Source: Candidatus Phosphoribacter baldrii
Lineage (GTDB): Bacteria; Actinomycetota; Actinomycetes; Actinomycetales; Dermatophilaceae
Direction of reading: 5' to 3'
Length of the DNA stretch: 64,000 nucleotides
NCBI GenBank assembly: GCA_016704565.1
Contig: JADIZV010000004.1
Coordinates: 558,001 to 622,000 of the forward strand
The notes beneath the pieces were generated by a model that was given only the letters and a program-made list of their open reading frames with translations, was not told the origin of the DNA and searched no databases. Position numbers and translations under genes: made by a program. Shown here in pieces: positions 36,173 to 45,175 of the stretch (within the stretch, counting starts at the first letter, position 1; each line of letters starts with the position of its first letter).

Positions 36173-37567
36173 TCAGCTCATCCGCGCTGCGACGTGCAGC
36201 CGCCGGGCCGCCTCGCCGATCGATCCGGTCATCGAGGGGTAGACCGTGAAGGCATTGGACAACTGGTCGGCGGTGAGCCCGTTCTCGACCGCGATGGTCA
36301 GCGGATAGATGAGCTCCGAGGCGCGCGGGGCGACGACCACTCCGCCCAAGACGGTGCCGTGGCCCGAACGCGCGAAGATCTTGACGAAACCGTCGTGGAA
36401 GCCGTCCATCTTGGCCCGGGCGTTGGTCGACAAGGGCAGCATCGTCACGACGGCGTCGACCTTGCCCGCGTCGACGTCCTGCTGAGAGACCCCGACAGTG
36501 GCGATCTCCGGGTCGGTGAAAACGTTGGCGGACACGACATCCAGCCGCAGCGGGGCGACCGCGTCGCCGAGAGAGTGCCACATGGCGATCCGGCCCTGCA
36601 TCGCGGCCACCGACGCCAGGGGTAGGACCCCGGTGCAGTCGCCCGCGGCATACACCCCGCGGACCGACGTGCGCGAGACGCCGTCGACGACGATGTGCCC
36701 GCCCGGGCCGACCTCGACGCCGACGTCCTCGAGCCCGATGCCCGCGGTCTGCGGGATGGAGCCGACGGCCAGCAGCGCGTGACTGCCCGCCACCGTGCGT
36801 CCGTCCTCCAGCCGCACGAGCACCCCGTCAGCCGTCCGCTCGACGGCACTCATCCGGGACCGGCCGAGGACCTCCATCCCCTCGCGGCGAAAAACCTCTT
36901 CGATGACAGCAGCGGCGTCGCTGTCCTCGCCGGGCAAGACCTGATGCCGCGACGACACGAGCGTGACCGCGCTGCCCAGACCGAGGTAGGCCTGGGCGAG
37001 CTCGGCACCGGTCACCCCGGAGCCGACGACGATGAGCCGCTCGGGCACCTCGGTCAAGCCCCAGATCTGGGTCCAGGTGAGGATGCGTTCGCCGTCGGGG
37101 ACGGCGGTGGGCATCACCCGAGGCGTCGATCCCGTCGCGACGAGCACGACGTCGGCGGCCAGATCCTGCGACCCGCCGTCGGTGAACTCCACCCGCACCC
37201 GGTCCGCGGCGAGCAATCGACCGGTGCCGCGGCATACGCGGACGCCGTCGGCCTCCAGACGCGCCAAGATGTCGGCACTCTGCGCTGCCGCCAGGTCAAG
37301 GATCCGCGCGTTGACCGAACGCAGGTCACTGGCCCGCGGACGCTGCGTGAGGTCGATGCCGTGTTCGCGGGCGGCACCCATCCGGCGCAGGACGTGCGCG
37401 GTCGAGATGAGGCTCTTGCTCGGGACACAGTCGGTGAGCACACATGACCCACCGACCCCGTCGCGGTCGACCACGGTGACCGAGGCTCCCAGGCGGGCAG
37501 CGACGAGGGCGGCCTCATAGCCGCCGGGGCCGCCGCCGAGGACGACGACCGACCAGGTGCGCGACAT
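36173..37567 (-). CDS. lpdA: NAD(P)H quinone dehydrogenase of the LpdA/lipoamide dehydrogenase-like family
   Basis: 464 residues from ATG 37567. The FAD motif GGGPGGYEAALVAARLG is at 9-25; a redox disulfide pair, SCVLTDCVPSKSL, is near 41-53; the NAD motif GSGVTGAELAQAYLGLG is near 180-196; and the dimerisation domain ends the protein. The CVLTDC spacing and the C-terminal region resemble mycobacterial Rv3303c (LpdA), which lacks the full His-Glu pair of lipoamide dehydrogenases and reduces quinones. The synteny with PNP and phosphomannomutase downstream supports this. Confidence 0.92.
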   Translation of the reverse strand: MSRTWSVVVLGGGPGGYEAALVAARLGASVTVVDRDGVGGSCVLTDCVPSKSLISTAHVLRRMGAAREHGIDLTQRPRASDLRSVNARILDLAAAQSADILARLEADGVRVCRGTGRLLAADRVRVEFTDGGSQDLAADVVLVATGSTPRVMPTAVPDGERILTWTQIWGLTEVPERLIVVGSGVTGAELAQAYLGLGSAVTLVSSRHQVLPGEDSDAAAVIEEVFRREGMEVLGRSRMSAVERTADGVLVRLEDGRTVAGSHALLAVGSIPQTAGIGLEDVGVEVGPGGHIVVDGVSRTSVRGVYAAGDCTGVLPLASVAAMQGRIAMWHSLGDAVAPLRLDVVSANVFTDPEIATVGVSQQDVDAGKVDAVVTMLPLSTNARAKMDGFHDGFVKIFARSGHGTVLGGVVVAPRASELIYPLTIAVENGLTADQLSNAFTVYPSMTGSIGEAARRLHVAARMS

Positions 37568-37628
37568 CACGCGATCATCCAACCACTTCGGGCGACGCCC
37601 CTCGCGCTCGCCCGCCCCGGTGCACCTT

Positions 37629-37668
37629 GGACCTCGTGACCCAATCGCGGACCTCGTGACCCAATCGC
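37629..37668. repeat. Exact tandem 20-bp duplication upstream of lpdA and the ABC operon
   Basis: GGACCTCGTGACCCAATCGC occurs twice, head to tail, at 37629-37648 and 37649-37668, in the 200-bp spacer between the divergent lpdA and the substrate-binding gene. It may affect promoter spacing for either gene. A further perfect hairpin, GGAGCC-GCG-GGCTCC (37729-37743), lies just before the substrate-binding gene. Confidence 0.9.
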
Positions 37669-37767
37669 AACCCGCCGGGCGAGCGGCGGCCATGACGCTA
37701 GGGGGATGATGTGGGGGCAGTTCACCATGGAGCCGCGGGCTCCCCTCACGGTTGGAAGGTTCCCCGA

Positions 37768-38907
37768 GTGAGAAGCACTTCGTTCAGGTATGCCGTTGTG
37801 TCAGTCGCTGCTCTCGCCGCCCTCGGCGTCGCCGCGTGTTCGCCTCCGCCAGCCTCAACGCCCACGACGACCACCGCAGCGGGCGGTGGCGTCAACGCCG
37901 CCAAGGCCACCTCGGCAGCGGACTTCGGTGGCATGGACGGTCTGATCGCAGCCGCGAAGAAGGAGGGCGCGCTCAACGTCATCGCCCTGCCTCCGGACTG
38001 GGCCAACTACGGCGAGATCATCAAGGGCTTCGAGGCCAAGTACGGCATCAAGATCACCTCCGACCAGCCGGACGGCTCCAGCGCCGACGAGATCTCAACC
38101 GCCCAGCGGCTCAAGGGTCAGAGCAAGGCCCCCGACGTCTTCGACCTGGGTGCGAGCGTCGCCATGGCCAACCTGGCCATGTTCGCCCCTTACCAGGTCG
38201 CGACCTGGAAGGACATCCCGGACAACGCCAAAGACCCCAAGGGCGTCTGGGTCTACGACTACGCCGGGTACATGTCGGTCGGGTATGACTCGGCCAAGGT
38301 GCCGGCCCCGACGTCGCTGGCCGACCTGCTCAAGCCCGAGTACAAGGGCAAGGTCGCGCTCAACGGTGACCCGACCAAGGCCGGCGCCGCGTTTGCGGGC
38401 GTCCAGATGGCCTCGATCGCCCAGGGTGGCAGCGCTGCCGACATCGCCAAGGGTGTCGACTTCTTCAAGCAGCTCAAGGCCGCTGGCAACTTCCTGCCGT
38501 TGGACCCCAACGAGGCCAGCGTCCTGTCCGGCCAGACCCCGGTCGTCTTCGACTGGGCCTACAACAACGCGCCGCTGACCAAGAAGCTGCCGACCTGGAA
38601 GACGTGGATCCCGGACAACGCGGTCCTCGCCGGCTACTACATCCAGGCCATCAACGCCGACGCCCCGCACCCCGCAGCGGCCCGGCTGTGGCAGGAGTAC
38701 CTCTACTCCGACGAGGGTCAGAACATCTGGCTCAAGGGTGCTGCCTTCCCGGTCCGCTACGACGCGATGAAGGCCGCCGGCAAGATCGACGCCGCCGCTC
38801 AGGCTGCGCTGCCCGCGGTCAACGGCAAGGTCGTCATCCCGACCTCCGCCGACAACGACGCCGCGAAGGCCTACCTCGCCGCCAACTGGACCGCAGCCGT
38901 TGGCTGA
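37768..38907 (+). CDS. ABC transporter substrate-binding lipoprotein
   Basis: 379 residues from GTG 37768, with GGAAGG upstream. Signal peptide and lipobox LGVAAC are at about residues 20-25. The mature protein has a Thr-rich linker then the two-lobed periplasmic-binding fold (ALPPDWANYGEIIKGFEAKYGI, PDVFDLGASVA, YDYAGYMSVGYDS). It resembles binding proteins of spermidine/putrescine, ferric iron or organophosphonate importers. The residues that decide the ligand cannot be judged by eye, so the substrate is open. It is first in a four-gene operon (binding protein, two permeases, ATPase). Confidence 0.9.
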   Translation: MRSTSFRYAVVSVAALAALGVAACSPPPASTPTTTTAAGGGVNAAKATSAADFGGMDGLIAAAKKEGALNVIALPPDWANYGEIIKGFEAKYGIKITSDQPDGSSADEISTAQRLKGQSKAPDVFDLGASVAMANLAMFAPYQVATWKDIPDNAKDPKGVWVYDYAGYMSVGYDSAKVPAPTSLADLLKPEYKGKVALNGDPTKAGAAFAGVQMASIAQGGSAADIAKGVDFFKQLKAAGNFLPLDPNEASVLSGQTPVVFDWAYNNAPLTKKLPTWKTWIPDNAVLAGYYIQAINADAPHPAAARLWQEYLYSDEGQNIWLKGAAFPVRYDAMKAAGKIDAAAQAALPAVNGKVVIPTSADNDAAKAYLAANWTAAVG

Positions 38908-39802
38908 CCGTCCGGTCCTGACCGGCACTCGCAGGGCGCTCGGCGGCTTCCGGCCGTCGGGCGCCCTTGCGGGCGTCGTCCCGTTCTTCGCCTACACGAC
39001 GGTCTTCCTGCTCATCCCGACGATCGTCGTCGTCGTGGGTGCCTTCGTCGACGGCTCGGGTCGCCCCACCCTGGACAACATCGCCGCCCTGGGTGGCTCG
39101 ACGTCGAGCTTCCTGCCCGCGCTGCAGCACTCGCTCGTGCTGTCGGTGGTCACGGCTGTCACCGGAGCGGTCATCGGGGCCGTCCTCGCGTATGCCGTGT
39201 CCACCGCCCGCCCCGACGGCATGCTCAAGCGGTTCGTCACCGCGTTGTGCGGGGTCCTCGCCCAATTCGGCGGTGTGGCACTGGCGTTCGCGTTCATGGC
39301 GACCTTCAGCCTGCAGGGCTTCCTCACCGTGTGGTTGACGAACCTGGGCATCGACACCGGGTCGAGCCTGTGGCTCTACCAGTGGGACAAGGGCCTCATG
39401 CTCGTCTACCTCTACTTCCAGATCCCGCTCATGCTCATCGTCTTCCTCCCCGCCGTCGAGGGCATCAAGCCGCAGTGGCGCGAGGCGACCGAGACGCTCG
39501 GCGGCACGACGTGGACCTATTGGCGCCGGGTGGCCGGCCCGATCCTGATGCCGTCGTTCATCGGTGCGACGTTGCTGTTGTTCACCAACGCCTTCAGCGC
39601 CTATGCCACCGCCGCCGCCCTGATCAGTCAGGCCAGTCCGATCGTGCCATTGCAGATCGGCGGCACCTTCACCTCCGAGGTCATCCTCGGCCAGGAGAAC
39701 GTCGGCAAGGCGATGGCGATGGCGATGGTCGTCGTCGTGGCTCTGGTCATGTGGCTCTACGCCTGGCTGGACAAGCGGGCCAGCCGGTGGCTGGTTCGGT
39801 GA
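38900..39802 (+). CDS. ABC transporter permease (first)
   Basis: 300 residues, six or so membrane helices. The EAA-type loop EATETLGGTTWTYWRRVAGPIL (about residues 198-219) is the contact site for the ATPase. TTG start at 38900, 8 bp inside the upstream stop region, consistent with coupling. The later helix carries a run of GATGGC repeats (39712-39729) encoding MAMAMV. Confidence 0.9.
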   Translation: MADRPVLTGTRRALGGFRPSGALAGVVPFFAYTTVFLLIPTIVVVVGAFVDGSGRPTLDNIAALGGSTSSFLPALQHSLVLSVVTAVTGAVIGAVLAYAVSTARPDGMLKRFVTALCGVLAQFGGVALAFAFMATFSLQGFLTVWLTNLGIDTGSSLWLYQWDKGLMLVYLYFQIPLMLIVFLPAVEGIKPQWREATETLGGTTWTYWRRVAGPILMPSFIGATLLLFTNAFSAYATAAALISQASPIVPLQIGGTFTSEVILGQENVGKAMAMAMVVVVALVMWLYAWLDKRASRWLVR

Positions 39803-39815
39803 GGAGGCACCCGAG

Positions 39816-40619
39816 GTGAGCACCCGGCATACCGAACGGCGCAAACGGGCCGCGCTGCGATGGGGCGTCATCGGCCTCACCCTGCTGTTCTTCTTCATCC
39901 CGCTTTACGGGATGCTCGAGTTCACCACTCGTGACCTCATCTCCGGCGGGCGGACCGGGCGCGTGTGGACCACGCTCGTCGACGTCGGCCAGGTCACCGA
40001 CCGCTACCCCGCGCTCGCCGAAGGCTTCCTTGCGTCGCTGGCGCTCGCCCTGTTCACCGTCGTCGTCATGCTGCTGCTGCTCGTCCCGACGATGACGTGG
40101 GTGCGGCTGCGGCTGCCCGGGCTCACCCGGACGGTCGAGTTCATCTGTCTGCTCCCCCTCACCGTGCCGGCCATCGTGCTCGTTGTCGGACTCACCCCGA
40201 TTTACGCGTGGGTGTCCTACCTGCTCGGTGAGGGCACGGTGTGGCTGGGGCTGGCCTACGTCATTCTCGTCCTGCCCTACGCCTACCGGTCCCTCGACGC
40301 CGGGCTGCGCGCCATCGACGTCAAGACGCTGTCCGAGGCGGCCCGGTCGCTCGGCGCATCGTGGCTGCGGGTCATGTGGCAGATCGTCCTGCCCAACCTG
40401 CGCACCGCCGTGCTGTCCGCGTCGTTCCTCTCTGTCGCGCTTGTCCTCGGCGAGTTCACCATTGCCAACCTGTTCAGCCGCAAGAACCTCCAGGTCGCGA
40501 TGTACGAGCTGGGCAAGTCCGACGGTCAGCTCTCGGTCGCCGTCGGGCTGGCCTCGCTCGTGTTCGCGTTCGTCGTCCTGTTTGCCATGTCGTTCGTCGG
40601 CCGCAAGGAGAAGTCATGA
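39816..40619 (+). CDS. ABC transporter permease (second)
   Basis: 267 residues from GTG 39816, preceded by GAGGAGG. Six membrane helices and an EAA loop (EAARSLGASWLRVMWQIVLP, about residues 174-193). It forms the channel with the first permease. The stop overlaps the next start (ATGA at 40616-40619). An octamer copy (39825) encodes RHT just after the start. Confidence 0.92.
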   Translation: MSTRHTERRKRAALRWGVIGLTLLFFFIPLYGMLEFTTRDLISGGRTGRVWTTLVDVGQVTDRYPALAEGFLASLALALFTVVVMLLLLVPTMTWVRLRLPGLTRTVEFICLLPLTVPAIVLVVGLTPIYAWVSYLLGEGTVWLGLAYVILVLPYAYRSLDAGLRAIDVKTLSEAARSLGASWLRVMWQIVLPNLRTAVLSASFLSVALVLGEFTIANLFSRKNLQVAMYELGKSDGQLSVAVGLASLVFAFVVLFAMSFVGRKEKS

Positions 40620-41725
40620 CCGCCACGCCCTCCCCCGCCGCCTCCGCGCGCGGCACCGAGGTGCGGCTCACCGACCTCACCCGGGTGTATGCCGGTAGCG
40701 TCCGCGCGCTCGACGGCTTCACGTTGCACATGGCCCCCGGCGAGTTTGTCGCGCTGCTCGGCCCGTCCGGGTGTGGCAAGACGACCGCCCTGCGCCTGCT
40801 CGCGGGTCTGGAGGACGCCGACGGCGGCACCATCGAGGTCGGCGGCAAGGACGTCACCAGCGTGCCGACCAACAAGCGCGACATGGGGATGGTCTTCCAG
40901 GCCTACAGCCTGTTCCCGCACATGACCGCCCGCCAGAACGTCGAGTTCGGGCTCGAACTGCGCCGTCAGGACAAGGCGACCCGCCACCAGCGGGCCGCCG
41001 AGATGCTCGACCTGGTGGGATTGTCCAAACAGGCCGACCGGTTCGCCCACCAGATGTCCGGCGGTCAGCAACAGCGGGTCGCCCTGGCTCGGGCGCTGGC
41101 CATCGAGCCGCAGGTCCTCCTGCTCGACGAGCCCCTCTCGGCCTTGGACGCCAAGGTCCGCTCCCAGCTGCGCGACGAGATCCGCCGGATCCAGCTCGAA
41201 GTGGGCACAACAACCCTGTTCGTCACCCACGACCAGGAGGAGGCGCTGGCCGTCGCCGACCGGGTGGGCGTGATGAACGCGGGGCGCCTGGAGCAGCTGG
41301 CCAGCCCGGCCGAGCTCTACAAGAACCCGGCCACGCCGTTCGTCGCCGAGTTCGTTGGCTTGACAAACCGGTTGCGGTGCACGGTTTCTGGTGGGGTTGC
41401 GACGGTGCTCGGTGGCTCGGTGCCGTTGTTGGCCGGGTCGGCCGGTGACGGTCCGGCCGTCGTGCTCATCCGCCCCGAAGGGGTAGAGATCTCGACCGCG
41501 CCTGCCGGGAGCGGGTCGGTCGCCGGTGCTTCGGCGAGCGTGGTGAGCGCGAGCTTCCTCGGTGCCTCGGGCAAGATCGTCGCGCGCCTCGACGCCTCTG
41601 CCGGGGGCGGCGGCGAGCTCGTCTCGGTGCAGGTGGACAACACCGACGTCACGGCATACGCCCCGGGTGACCGGGTCATCCTGAGTCCGCGCGGAGACGC
41701 CGCGCTCGCCGTCGCGGTGAGCTGA
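40616..41725 (+). CDS. ABC transporter ATPase, PotA/FbpC-like with TOBE domain
   Basis: 369 residues. Walker A GPSGCGKTT (about 49-57), Q-loop VFQAYSLFPH (about 97), signature SGGQQQR (about 145), Walker B LLLDEPLSALD (about 165) and the switch THDQEE follow in order. A C-terminal TOBE/regulatory domain (VVLIRPEGVEI onward) typical of polyamine and iron importers is present. It powers uptake through the two permeases. Downstream repeats at 41738 probably end the operon. Confidence 0.95.
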   Translation: MTATPSPAASARGTEVRLTDLTRVYAGSVRALDGFTLHMAPGEFVALLGPSGCGKTTALRLLAGLEDADGGTIEVGGKDVTSVPTNKRDMGMVFQAYSLFPHMTARQNVEFGLELRRQDKATRHQRAAEMLDLVGLSKQADRFAHQMSGGQQQRVALARALAIEPQVLLLDEPLSALDAKVRSQLRDEIRRIQLEVGTTTLFVTHDQEEALAVADRVGVMNAGRLEQLASPAELYKNPATPFVAEFVGLTNRLRCTVSGGVATVLGGSVPLLAGSAGDGPAVVLIRPEGVEISTAPAGSGSVAGASASVVSASFLGASGKIVARLDASAGGGGELVSVQVDNTDVTAYAPGDRVILSPRGDAALAVAVS

Positions 41726-41737
41726 CTTCCGCCACTC

Positions 41738-41814
41738 GGTATGCCGCCCGGCCCGGCCGTTGGGGACCACGCGGCATACCTGTGGCACGGTCGGTTGCGA
41801 CCGCGCGGCATACC
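41738..41814. terminator. Octamer inverted pair and tandem copy after the ABC operon
   Basis: GGTATGCCGC (41738-41747) can pair with GCGGCATACC at 41771-41780 or with a second copy at 41805-41814: a 10-bp stem with a long loop. The two right-hand copies sit in an imperfect 34-bp direct repeat (GACC at 41765 and 41799, 25 of 28 bases matching). It lies between the ABC ATPase stop and PNP. Confidence 0.5.
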
Positions 41815-41849
41815 TGTCGCAGGGTCTGACGCCTCGCTAGAGTGCCGGG

Positions 41850-42692
41850 ATGACTGCGTCCCTGAATCTGTCCGACCCGACCGTTGACCCCTTCGAGGTG
41901 GCCGCCGCTGCGGCTGCTGTGATCGCCGAGAAGACCGGTGCCGAGCGCCACGACGTGGCGCTCGTCCTGGGCTCCGGGTGGGGGCGCACCGGGGATCTCA
42001 TCGGGGAGACGCTGGCCACGGTGGACAACGCGGAGGTGCCCGGTTTCCGCAAGGCGGCGGTCGAGGGGCACTCGGGGTCGATGCGCTCGGTGGCGATCGG
42101 CGACACCGGCAAGCGGGCCTTGGTTTATGGCACGCGTACCCACTTCTACGAGGGGCACGGGGTGCGCGCGGTGGTCCACGCCGTCCGCACGGCTCGCGCC
42201 GCGGGGTGCACGTCGATCGTCCTGACGAACGGGTGTGGCGGGCTCAATCCGGACTGGGGGCCGGGCACGCCGGTGCTCATCCGCGACCACATCAACCTCA
42301 CGGCAACATCACCCGTGGAGGGTGCCAACTTCGTCGACCTCACCGACCTGTATTCGCAGCGGCTGCGTGATCTGGCCAAGTTGGTCGACCCGGGGCTGGA
42401 CGAAGGGGTCTACGTGCAGTTCCGGGGGCCGCACTACGAGACCCCGGCCGAGGTCCAGATGGCCAAGGTGCTCGGCGGTGACCTCGTCGGCATGTCGACG
42501 ACGCTGGAGGCGATCGCCGCCCGGCAGGCCGGGCTGGAAGTGCTGGGGATCTCGCTGGTGACCAACCTCGCCGCGGGCATCTCCGAGACCCCGCTCTCGC
42601 ACGAGGAGGTCATCGAAGCCGGGCGGGCGGCGGCGTCGCGGTGCGGGGCGTTGTTGGCCAAGGTCGTCACGAAGATCGCGCAGGGGCACTGA
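41850..42692 (+). CDS. punA: Purine-nucleoside phosphorylase
   Basis: 280 residues, the trimeric actinobacterial type. Phosphate-binding GSGWGRTGD (about 41-49), the base-binding segment VLTNGCGGLNPDWGPG (about 125-140), FRGPHYETPAE and SLVTNLAAGI are visible. It cleaves (deoxy)inosine and guanosine with phosphate to base and (deoxy)ribose 1-phosphate. It is 5 bp before the phosphomannomutase gene, and part of nucleoside catabolism with deoC and deoA. In mycobacteria, deoD and pmmB are adjacent in the same way. Confidence 0.95.
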   Translation: MTASLNLSDPTVDPFEVAAAAAAVIAEKTGAERHDVALVLGSGWGRTGDLIGETLATVDNAEVPGFRKAAVEGHSGSMRSVAIGDTGKRALVYGTRTHFYEGHGVRAVVHAVRTARAAGCTSIVLTNGCGGLNPDWGPGTPVLIRDHINLTATSPVEGANFVDLTDLYSQRLRDLAKLVDPGLDEGVYVQFRGPHYETPAEVQMAKVLGGDLVGMSTTLEAIAARQAGLEVLGISLVTNLAAGISETPLSHEEVIEAGRAAASRCGALLAKVVTKIAQGH

Positions 42693-42697
42693 AAGCG

Positions 42698-44446
42698 ATG
42701 GCACCGGAGCCCGAGACCACAAGCGCCGCAAGCGAATCCGTCGGCGCCGAGCCCGACAATGGCCCGTTGAGCGCGCTGCTCGCGACGGCGGAGGCCTGGC
42801 TGGCCGACGACCCGGACCCTTCCACCCGGGCCGAGCTCGCCGAGGTCGTGGAGCGTGCCCGAGCCGGTGATGCGGATGCCGCGGCCGACCTGGCGGATCG
42901 GTTCGTCGGGATGTTGCAGTTCGGCACGGCCGGGCTGCGTGGGCGCCTGGGCGCCGGCCCCAACCGGATGAACCGAGCGGTGGTCATCCGCGCGGCAGCC
43001 GGGCTCACGGCATACCTGCAGCACGATGCCGACCACCCACGGAGCGAGCCGTTCGTCGTGGTGGGCTACGACGCACGGCACAAGTCCGACGAGTTCGCGC
43101 GGGACACGGCCGCAGTGGTGACGGCCGCGGGCGGACGCGCCGCGGTGCTGCCGCACGTGCTGCCGACGCCGGTGCTGGCGTTCGCGATCCGCCACCTCGG
43201 CGCCGACGCGGGCGTCATGGTGACCGCGAGCCACAACCCGGCGCAGGACAACGGCTACAAGGTCTATCTCGGCGACGGGTCGCAGATCGTGCCGCCGGCC
43301 GACGCGCTCATCGCGGCCCGGATCGATGCTGTCGGGTCGGTGGCGGATGTTCCGTTGGCGACCGACGGGTGGGAGACCCTCGGCGCGGACGTGCTGGACG
43401 CCTATCTGGACGCGGTGTCGGGGCTGGTGCGCGCGGACGCGCCGCGGGCGGTGCGGGTGGTGCACACGTCGCTGCACGGGGTCGGCAACGACACGGTCCT
43501 GGAGGCGTTCGCGCGGGCCGGCTTCCCTGCTCCGTATGCCGTGGGCAGCCAGTCTCAGCCTGACCCCGAGTTCCCGACGGTCGTCTTCCCCAACCCTGAA
43601 GAGGCCGGGGCGATCGACGCGGCGGTGGAGCTGGCCCGGCAGGTCGGACCGGACGTGGTGGTCGCGAACGACCCGGACGCGGATCGGTGCGCGATCGCCG
43701 TGCCCGACCCGGCTGTCGCGGGTGGCGGCGGTTGGCGGATGCTGCGGGGGGATGAGGTGGGGGCACTGCTCGGAGCGCACATCTTGTCCCGGGGGGTCGA
43801 CCCGGGTGGGGTGTTTGCGAACTCGATCGTGTCCTCGCGGTTGTTGGCGGCGATGGCCCGGGCGGCGGGGGTGGCGCACGAGGAGACGCTGACCGGGTTC
43901 AAGTGGATCGCCCGGGTGCCGGGCCTGGCGTTCGGTTATGAGGAGGCGCTGGGCTACTGCGTCGCGCCGGAGGTCGTGCGCGACAAGGACGGTGTGTCTG
44001 CGGCGCTGCTGGTGACCGAGCAGGCCGCCGCGCTGGCGGCGGCGGGTCGGACCCTGTTGGACGTGTTGGACGACCTGGCTGTGGAGCACGGTGTCTATGC
44101 CACGGATGCGTTCTCGGTCCGGGTGAGCGACCTGGCGCTCATGCCCGCGTTGATGGAACGGCTGCGGTCTGCGCCGCCGACGCAGGTCGCCGGGGTCGCC
44201 GTCGTCCAGTTGGACGACCTGGCTCGCGGTGACGGCGGGCTGCCACCCACCGACGGGCTGCGATTCTTCCTGGCCGACCAGTCCCGGGTGATCGTCCGGC
44301 CCTCGGGGACCGAACCGAAGGTCAAGGTCTATCTCGAAGCCATCGAACCGGTCAGCGGCCGGGGAGACTTGGCCGCAGCCCGGGCACGAGCTGGGACACG
44401 GCTAGCGGCGATCCGCGCCACCTTCGAAGACCTCACCCGCATCTGA
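42698..44446 (+). CDS. pmmB: Phospho-sugar mutase (phosphomannomutase/phosphopentomutase-like, PmmB type)
   Basis: 582 residues from ATG 42698. The phosphoserine motif VTASHNPAQDNGYK has its Ser near 178; the metal loop DPDADRC is near 326; the sugar-binding loop GFKWIA is near 404; and a C-terminal RPSGTEPKVKVYLE loop is at about 532. Length suits the PmmB/PGM2 group, which acts on phosphopentoses or hexoses. Location between PNP and deoC suggests converting (deoxy)ribose 1-phosphate to 5-phosphate. Confidence 0.92.
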   Translation: MAPEPETTSAASESVGAEPDNGPLSALLATAEAWLADDPDPSTRAELAEVVERARAGDADAAADLADRFVGMLQFGTAGLRGRLGAGPNRMNRAVVIRAAAGLTAYLQHDADHPRSEPFVVVGYDARHKSDEFARDTAAVVTAAGGRAAVLPHVLPTPVLAFAIRHLGADAGVMVTASHNPAQDNGYKVYLGDGSQIVPPADALIAARIDAVGSVADVPLATDGWETLGADVLDAYLDAVSGLVRADAPRAVRVVHTSLHGVGNDTVLEAFARAGFPAPYAVGSQSQPDPEFPTVVFPNPEEAGAIDAAVELARQVGPDVVVANDPDADRCAIAVPDPAVAGGGGWRMLRGDEVGALLGAHILSRGVDPGGVFANSIVSSRLLAAMARAAGVAHEETLTGFKWIARVPGLAFGYEEALGYCVAPEVVRDKDGVSAALLVTEQAAALAAAGRTLLDVLDDLAVEHGVYATDAFSVRVSDLALMPALMERLRSAPPTQVAGVAVVQLDDLARGDGGLPPTDGLRFFLADQSRVIVRPSGTEPKVKVYLEAIEPVSGRGDLAAARARAGTRLAAIRATFEDLTRI

Positions 44447-44484
44447 ACACTGGCGCTAAAACCGCCCCAAGATTCTTGCCGCTC

Positions 44485-44574
44485 TCACACGCGTTGCGGC
44501 TCGCGGTTGAGGGCAGCGTGGTGGGCGGTCCTGACCTCGGCCGGGGTCAGGTCGTGGGTTTCGTCAAGTTCCAT
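44485..44574 (-). CDS. Tiny ORF (29 codons), possibly a gene remnant
   Basis: The reading frame MELDETHDLTPAEVRTAHH... gives a protein-like, acidic helix. It starts at ATG 44574 and ends at 44485, 28 bp after the upstream lipoprotein stop. A perfect CCTGACC/GGTCAGG hairpin (44530-44551) lies inside. It could be a small protein, or the last piece of a lost gene at the edge of the accessory block. Confidence 0.25.
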   Translation of the reverse strand: MELDETHDLTPAEVRTAHHAALNREPQRV

Positions 44575-44602
44575 TGCCCCACCGTGCGCAGGGCAGGTCT
44601 GG

Positions 44603-45175
44603 TCAACCTGGGGGCGTGCACCTGTCGGTGCCTCGACACATACCTATCGTGACGGGGACGGAGAACTGTCCGGTGCGGCCGTTGCGGTCCACGTAGGTGA
44701 AGACCAAGGGAGTAGCGGACGACCGATCCATCCCTGCTGGCAGCGAGACTTCAACGAGCAGCTCATCTCCGGCTGGCTCAGACACACTGCACACCGTTTT
44801 GACGGATGTCCCGAGTTGGGCGAAACCCAGGGTGTCCAGAGTTCCGGCGTTTGCACCAAACAGATCTGTCCGCACGGTAGGGCGCGTTCGCGCCTTGACC
44901 CGATCGGAACCACCAATGCTGGCGGCGACGATCTGTGCCTCGGGCCCTTCAGTGCACACTTCCCCTACCCCAAAAACGGCCGCGCTAGAGCTGCCGATCG
45001 GCAGCGAAACTCCCCACTCAGAGGTTCCTCCAGGATTCACCCAAGTCAGACGGGTGGTCGATTCGGGTGTCGTGCCTGAAACTGCCCCAGGTGCACCGCT
45101 ACCGTGCACCCCGGCGTCACATCCTGCCACCAGGATGAGTATCGAGGCGGTGAGAGCCCAATAGCGTCTCACCAC
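44603..45175 (-). CDS. Lipoprotein of unknown function in the accessory block
   Basis: 190 residues from GTG 45175. Signal peptide with lipobox LVAGC near residues 15-19, a Ser/Gly/Thr-rich linker, then a beta-rich domain (LTWVNPGGTSEWGVSLPI) with several Cys. Likely on the outside of the membrane. It overlaps the upstream ORF by 7 bp. No octamer copies and a lower GC than its neighbours suggest acquired DNA. The family is not recognised. Confidence 0.7.
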   Translation of the reverse strand: MVRRYWALTASILILVAGCDAGVHGSGAPGAVSGTTPESTTRLTWVNPGGTSEWGVSLPIGSSSAAVFGVGEVCTEGPEAQIVAASIGGSDRVKARTRPTVRTDLFGANAGTLDTLGFAQLGTSVKTVCSVSEPAGDELLVEVSLPAGMDRSSATPLVFTYVDRNGRTGQFSVPVTIGMCRGTDRCTPPG

